The notes under the pieces: model-generated | The model's database searches: none | What the model was told of the DNA's origin: nothing | The model's input: only the letters and a program-made list of their open reading frames with translations | DNA from: Beijerinckiaceae bacterium | GTDB lineage: Bacteria; Pseudomonadota; Alphaproteobacteria; Rhizobiales; Beijerinckiaceae | Length of the DNA stretch: 18,850 nt | Direction of reading: 5' to 3' | Assembly: GCA_947380915.1 (NCBI GenBank) | Contig: CANCSY010000040.1 | Coordinates: 1-18,850, forward strand | Position numbers and translations under genes: made by a program | Shown: piece by piece, positions 15,097 to 18,850 of the stretch | How the letters are laid out: each line of letters opens with the position of its first letter | Position numbering within the stretch: the first letter of the stretch is position 1

Positions 15097-16017
15097 TCAG
15101 GCGGCGAGCTTTGTTTCGCTTTCCGGCGTGCTGAAATAGGAGATATAGCGCGGGTCGATTTCGGCCACGGGCATGATGATGAAGACGTCTGTGGTGCCGA
15201 ACTGGCGGTCGCTCACCGCCTCCGCGCCAATCTTCGCGCCGATGCGGACATAGCCCTTGAGCAGGGGCGGCAGTTTCGCCAGGGCCTTGCGGGGTTCAAG
15301 GTCTGGCGTATTGGCGGCGTTGATGGCGATGCGCCGCGCGGGCAGGGCGCGCGTGGCCCAGACATCGTCAGGGGAGGCCGCTGCGCTCAGCCAGGCCAGC
15401 GTCGGCGCATGGGGCGCGGGGTCGGCGCCCGGCAGGCTCGCGCAGCCGATCATCACATCCATGGAATGGTGGCGCACATAGGTCCAGATGCCCCGCCACA
15501 TCAGTTCCAACACGCGCTTGGAGCGCCAATCCTTATGGACGCAGGAGCGGCCGAGTTCCAGAAAACGCTTGCCAGCATGACGCGCCAGCAGGGGCGCGAT
15601 GTCGAATTCGCTGGCCGAATAGAAGCCGCCATTGCGCTCCGCCACGTCCTGCCGCAGCAGGCGATAGCAGCCGACGACCTTGGGCTTGCGGCGCCCGAAG
15701 CGGGTGACGGAATCATGGTCGATGACGATGAGATGATCGCAGATGCGGTCGAAGGCGCAGAGGTCGCGGCGGGTCAGCGCTGTGCGCGCGTCCGCGATGG
15801 CGCCGCCCTCTTCATAAAAGACCTTGTAGCGCAGTTTCTGCGCCTTGCGGATATCGCGCTTGTGGGTGGCGAGGCGCACCTCCAGCGAACCGATCCGGCC
15901 CAGGGACGCCGGCAGTCCCTGCAGGTCACGCACGGGTTTGCGTCCTGGAAACAGAGCGATTGTCTGGGGGATGAAACCCCTGGTGTTCCGCCACGCCTGA
16001 GAGGCCGCCTTGTACAT
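15097..16017 (-). CDS. olsB: L-ornithine N(alpha)-acyltransferase OlsB
   Basis: A 306-aa GNAT-like acyltransferase that makes lyso-ornithine lipid from ornithine and a 3-hydroxyacyl-ACP, the first step of phosphorus-free ornithine membrane lipid synthesis. Recognised from the region RIGSLEVRLATHKRDIRKAQ, LRYKVFYEEGG, FDRICDHLIVID, VGCYRLLRQDVA and FLELGRSCVHKDWRSKRVLELMWRGI (family blocks given separately), and the C-terminal LLKGYVRIGAKIGAEAV that carries the acyl-acceptor region shared with COG3176 proteins. ATG 16017 has GAGG 8 nt upstream. The partner acyltransferase gene olsA is not adjacent. The leader has a 7-bp inverted repeat touching the ribosome binding site. A clear Pho box, expected for phosphate-starvation control in relatives, was not found. 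Confidence 0.87.
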   Translation of the reverse strand: MYKAASQAWRNTRGFIPQTIALFPGRKPVRDLQGLPASLGRIGSLEVRLATHKRDIRKAQKLRYKVFYEEGGAIADARTALTRRDLCAFDRICDHLIVIDHDSVTRFGRRKPKVVGCYRLLRQDVAERNGGFYSASEFDIAPLLARHAGKRFLELGRSCVHKDWRSKRVLELMWRGIWTYVRHHSMDVMIGCASLPGADPAPHAPTLAWLSAAASPDDVWATRALPARRIAINAANTPDLEPRKALAKLPPLLKGYVRIGAKIGAEAVSDRQFGTTDVFIIMPVAEIDPRYISYFSTPESETKLAA

Positions 16018-16028
16018 CTTTTGATCCT

Positions 16029-16053
16029 CGCAAGGTCGTTTCAGACCCTTGCG
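16029..16053 (-). promoter_or_regulatory. Inverted repeat in olsB leader
   Basis: CGCAAGG (16053-16047 read on the minus strand) and CCTTGCG (16035-16029) form a 7-bp perfect inverted repeat with an 11-nt spacer, ending inside the GAGG ribosome binding site of olsB. It could be an RNA hairpin affecting translation or a protein-binding dyad. Confidence 0.4.
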
Positions 16054-16091
16054 TCAGCTTCATCATGATTCGTAGACAGTTTGATGACGAT

Positions 16092-16820
16092 TCAGGCTGG
16101 CCGCTCCCATTGCGCCAGCACCTCCTCGATGCGCCGCGCCACATCGACGGGATGGGTGCGCACCACATCATGCAGCGCATCGAAGGTGCTGAGGCTCCAG
16201 CTTTTGTCTTTGCGCAGGCCTGCGGCGATGGGCTGGAAAGGACTGGGGTCATAGGCCGTGCACAGGGCGTAATGGCGAGGCGGCCATGTTGTTTTGTCCG
16301 CGCGCGTGGCCACGAAAGGTTCGCTGAAGCAGGCGATGGGATGGGCGGTGAAGAGCGGATCGAAACGCGGCGCATAGGCGTTGTCGCTGTTGCGGGGGGC
16401 GCGTGCGCGCGGAACGGAAAGGCCGCCGTCATGGGCCTGCGCCGCCGCTCTTTGGGCGGCGGCCCGCGTCTCGCCCGCCAGATCCCAGACGCTCTGACCG
16501 TCGTCGGGCACGAAGGCGTCGATATAGATCATGCCCTTGATTCGGCTGATGTCCCGATCCGCCGCCCCGGTGATCGCCATGCCCCCGTAGGAATGGCCCA
16601 CGAGGATCACCTCGCGCAGATCATTCCAGCGCATGAGCCCCGCGATGTCAGAGATATGGCTGGAGAGATTCACATGCTCCGGGGCGATGTGGCTGCGCTC
16701 GGCCAGTCCTGTGAGGGTGGGCGCATGGACTTCGTGGCCAGCCGCGCGCAGCAGGGGCGCCACGCCGTTCCACGACCAGGAGCCGCTCCAAGCCCCATGC
16801 ACCAGAACGATGACCGCCAT
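16092..16820 (-). CDS. Alpha/beta hydrolase, plant methylesterase-like (SABP2 type)
   Basis: A 242-aa hydrolase with no signal peptide. The oxyanion motif LVHGAWSG is at 6-13, the nucleophile elbow GHSYGG at 75-80 (Ser77), and the likely catalytic His217 is in ALHDVVRTHP. Asp191 in CTAYDPSPFQ is the candidate third triad member. The family includes salicylate and jasmonate methylesterases, hydroxynitrile lyases and bacterial EstC-type esterases; substrate cannot be told. ATG 16820 is preferred because GGGAGGGG ends 3 nt upstream; ATG 16835 would use that ribosome binding site as coding sequence. It is divergent from the gamma-resorcylate decarboxylase gene across an 80-nt gap, so a shared control and an ester of an aromatic acid as substrate are conceivable (inference). 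Confidence 0.85.
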   Translation of the reverse strand: MAVIVLVHGAWSGSWSWNGVAPLLRAAGHEVHAPTLTGLAERSHIAPEHVNLSSHISDIAGLMRWNDLREVILVGHSYGGMAITGAADRDISRIKGMIYIDAFVPDDGQSVWDLAGETRAAAQRAAAQAHDGGLSVPRARAPRNSDNAYAPRFDPLFTAHPIACFSEPFVATRADKTTWPPRHYALCTAYDPSPFQPIAAGLRKDKSWSLSTFDALHDVVRTHPVDVARRIEEVLAQWERPA

Positions 16821-16900
16821 CAGCCCCTCCCACATCAGCCCTTGGACCGGGGCCGCTCATTGATTAGGCTGGTTTTCGACAAAGGCAAAGGGAGCAAGCC

Positions 16901-17884
16901 ATGCAGGGCAAGATCGGTCTTGAGGAACATTTCGCCATTCCTGACACGCTGATGGATTCGGCGGGGTTCGTGCCGGACGATTACTGGCCCGAGCTGGAGG
17001 CGCGTCTGTTCGACATCCATGGCAAGCGGCTGGAGCTGATGGACAAGCACGGCATGGAGATGATGATTCTCTCCCTCAACGCGCCCGCCGTGCAGGCCAT
17101 CATCGACCCCGCCAAGGCCAATGAGATCGCCATGCGCGCCAATGACTGGCTGGCGGAACAGGTGGCTCTGCGCCCGGATCGCTTCCAGGCCTTCGCAGCC
17201 CTGCCCATGCAGGACCCCGACCTCGCCATTCGCGAACTGGAGCGCTGCATGAAGGATCTGGGCATGCGCGGGGCGCTGGTGAACGGCTTCTCCCAGGCCA
17301 ACACGCCGGAAAACTGCCTCTATTACGACATGCCGCAATACTGGCCCTTCTGGGAGGTGGTGCAGAAGCTGGACGCGCCCTTCTATCTGCATCCGCGCAA
17401 TCCCATCGCCAGCTGGGCGCAGATCTACGAGGGCCATTCCTGGCTCATGGGCCCCACCTGGGCCTTCGGGCAGGAGACGGCTGTCCATGCGCTGCGGCTC
17501 ATGGGCTCGGGCCTGTTCGACGCCTATCCCCGGCTCAAGATCGTGCTGGGCCATATGGGCGAGGGTCTGCCCTTCAGCATGTGGCGCGTCGACAATCGCA
17601 ACGCCTGGGTCAAGGCCACGCCCAAATACAAGGCCCAGCGCCGGATCGCCGATTACTTCCACGAGAATTTCTGGCTGACCACCTCGGGCAATTTCCGCAC
17701 CCAGACCCTGATCGACGCCATGCTGGAAATCGGCGCGGACCGGATCCTCTTCTCCACCGACTGGCCCTTCGAGAATGTCGACCACGCCGCCGACTGGTTC
17801 GACACAGCCTCCATCAGCGAGGCGGACCGACTGAAGATCGGCCGCACCAACGCCATGAAGCTGTTCAAGCTGGGCAACGAATAG
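16901..17884 (+). CDS. graF: Gamma-resorcylate (2,6-dihydroxybenzoate) decarboxylase
   Basis: A 327-aa metal-dependent amidohydrolase-superfamily decarboxylase that converts 2,6-dihydroxybenzoate to resorcinol and CO2 reversibly. It begins QGKIGLEEHFAIPDTL and keeps, at the same numbers as the Rhizobium enzyme as I recall it, the metal and catalytic positions Glu8, His10, His164 (FYLHPRNP), His218 (LGHMGEG) and Asp287 (LFSTDWPF). The family's length and end (RTNAMKLFKL) are also the same. ATG 16901 has GGGAG 6 nt upstream. No resorcinol hydroxylase or ring-cleavage genes are next to it, so the pathway must be completed elsewhere or the enzyme serves another phenolic acid. Its 3' end is 3 nt from the convergent yifB remnant. 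Confidence 0.9.
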   Translation: MQGKIGLEEHFAIPDTLMDSAGFVPDDYWPELEARLFDIHGKRLELMDKHGMEMMILSLNAPAVQAIIDPAKANEIAMRANDWLAEQVALRPDRFQAFAALPMQDPDLAIRELERCMKDLGMRGALVNGFSQANTPENCLYYDMPQYWPFWEVVQKLDAPFYLHPRNPIASWAQIYEGHSWLMGPTWAFGQETAVHALRLMGSGLFDAYPRLKIVLGHMGEGLPFSMWRVDNRNAWVKATPKYKAQRRIADYFHENFWLTTSGNFRTQTLIDAMLEIGADRILFSTDWPFENVDHAADWFDTASISEADRLKIGRTNAMKLFKLGNE

Positions 17885-17887
17885 GGC

Positions 17888-18790
17888 TCAAGCCGCCCGC
17901 GCCATGCCCTGCAACTGCCCGCGATAGCTCAGGGCTTCGGCCAGATGCAGGCGCCCGACCTGCGCGGCGCCGTCGAGATCGGCGAGGGTGCGGGCCAGTT
18001 TCAGCACCCGATGATAGCCGCGCGCCGACAGGCGCATGCGCTCGGCCGCGTCTCGCAACAGGGCGAGGCCCGCCGCGTCAAGCGCCGCCGCATCCTCGAT
18101 CACGCTGGGGGGCGCGGCGGCGTTGGTGGCGACCCCGGGCAGGCCCATGGCGCGGTAACGCTCGGCCTGCACGGCTCTGGCGGCGGCGACCCGCTCGGCC
18201 ACATCCGCCGAGCCCTCGGAGGGGGCGGGCAGGATGAGGTCGGCTGCGGTGACGGCGGGCACGTCGATGGAGAGGTCGAAACGGTCGAGCAGGGGGCCTG
18301 AGATGCGCGCCTGATAGGCGGCGATGCAGCGTTCGTTCTGCTGCCTGCGGCAGGTGTAGCCAGGATCCGTCCCATGGCCGCAGCGGCAGGGATTCATGGC
18401 GCCGATGAGCTGGAAGCGGGCGGGATAGGTGACCCGCGCATTGGCCCGGGCGATGGAGACCTCCCCCGCCTCCAGCGGCTGGCGCAGGCTGTCGAGGGTC
18501 TGGGGCTGGAACTCCGGAAATTCATCCAGAAAGAGCACGCCGTTATGGGCCAGCGACACCTCGCCGGGCCGGGCCTGCGCGCCCCCGCCGATGAGGGCCG
18601 CCATGGAGGCGTTGTGGTGCGGGGCGCGGAAGGGGCGGGCGTTGGTCAGCGCCCCGCCCGCCAGCTCCCCGGCCACCGAATGGATCATCGAAACTTCCAG
18701 CAATTCGCGCGGAGTCAGCGGCGGCAGGATCGAGGGCAGGCGCGCCGCCAGCATGCTCTTGCCCGAGCCCGGGGGGCCGCTCATCAACAT
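17888..18790 (-). pseudogene. comM: YifB/ComM-family AAA+ ATPase gene, 5' part missing
   Basis: The frame encodes 300 aa beginning at the Walker A strand. Walker A GPPGSGKS at 5-12, Walker B VLFLDEF at 85-91, the Cys cluster NPCRCG (134-138) with Cys147 and Cys155, RISGPLLDRFDL at 162-172 and the C-terminal domain ending RGQLQG are intact. Full-length relatives have about 500 aa with an N-terminal ChlI/Lon-like domain before Walker A; that part is absent. Reading upstream in frame gives ATT and then TAA (minus strand, 18796-18794), and the DNA turns abruptly AT-rich. An AGGA 6 nt before the ATG at 18790 could allow translation of the truncated ATPase. ComM is a branch-migration helicase used in natural transformation, and its gene is a known island insertion site in Acinetobacter. 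The break is most likely an insertion or deletion boundary. Confidence 0.75.
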
Positions 18791-18850
18791 AATTTATCCT
18801 ATTAAATAATTTTTTCTCCCATCGCCTGAAATGATTCGCATAATCGGCGA
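18791..18850. other. AT-rich foreign DNA abutting the yifB/comM remnant
   Basis: These 60 bases contain 20 G or C, against roughly two thirds GC in the adjoining gene. They do not continue the yifB reading frame. A short dyad GATT-CGCAT-AATC lies at 18833-18845. This may be the end of an insertion sequence or island, but too little is visible to name one. Confidence 0.55.

Noticed and set aside
15073..16068. 331-aa open frame antisense to olsB
   Set aside because: Shadow; olsB on the minus strand is recognisable along its whole length.
16018..16091. Pho box before olsB
   Set aside because: Only one CTGTC-like half-site is visible, without the second repeat at 11-bp spacing.
16835..17785. 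316-aa open frame antisense to the gamma-resorcylate decarboxylase gene
   Set aside because: Fully covered by a gene with conserved catalytic residues; low-complexity composition and no motif.
18770..18796. Intein or group II intron at the Walker A of yifB
   Set aside because: An in-frame TAA directly before the ATG rules out an intein, and the visible 60 bases show no intron end consensus that I could recognise.
18796..18803. ATCCTATT shared between the AT-rich end and the island operator (1585-1592)
   Set aside because: An 8-bp match without the double-dyad plan; likely chance.

Overview
The window looks like chromosomal DNA of a GC-rich alphaproteobacterium, probably of the Hyphomicrobiales. 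This rests on gene content (an OlsB-type ornithine-lipid acyltransferase, an Rrf2 regulator beside a sulfate transporter operon, and a decarboxylase collinear with the Rhizobium gamma-resorcylate decarboxylase), high GC, and tight gene packing. It does not rest on a marker gene. No tRNA, rRNA, CRISPR array or recognisable transposase gene was seen.

Layout, left to right. (1) 1-1530: the 3' part of an Uup-like ABC-F ATPase gene, cut by the window edge. (2) 1531-3791: a small accessory island of lower GC between that gene and a methyltransferase gene. It holds three codirectional genes: a 324-aa protein with a central helix-turn-helix, a 93-aa DUF4258-type protein whose start overlaps the previous stop, and a 259-aa uracil-DNA-glycosylase-superfamily-like protein. 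A strong sigma70-type promoter lies before the first gene between two 25-bp operators of the same unusual architecture. The island is bounded by a 17-bp direct repeat whose left copy abuts the ABC-F stop codon. (3) 3840-6342: an exported methyltransferase-fold protein, convergent with a GH15 glucoamylase/trehalase-type enzyme; the two genes overlap by 20 nt. (4) 9453-6403 (minus): an overlapping three-gene operon for a NEW3-domain membrane-anchored exported protein, an ABC ATPase and an ABC-2 permease. (5) 10583-9591 (minus): an orphan NMT1/TauA-like binding protein. (6) 10704-15095 (plus): an Rrf2 regulator followed by the sulfate ABC transporter genes sbp-cysT-cysW-cysA. (7) 16017-15097 (minus): olsB. 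(8) An alpha/beta hydrolase (minus) divergent from a gamma-resorcylate decarboxylase (plus). (9) 18790-17888 (minus): the 3' 60% of a YifB/ComM AAA+ ATPase gene, abruptly interrupted by AT-rich DNA running to the window end.

How the genes work together. The sulfate cluster is one transport system, and two similar IscR-type-1-like sites, one before rrf2 and one before sbp, suggest that the linked Rrf2 protein controls both. The NEW3/ATPase/permease genes form one transporter of unknown substrate. The island is the best candidate for an undescribed system: an autoregulated cassette pairing a toxin-like small protein with a DNA-glycosylase-like protein. No genes in the window show what it acts on, and a defence or toxin-antitoxin role is inference.
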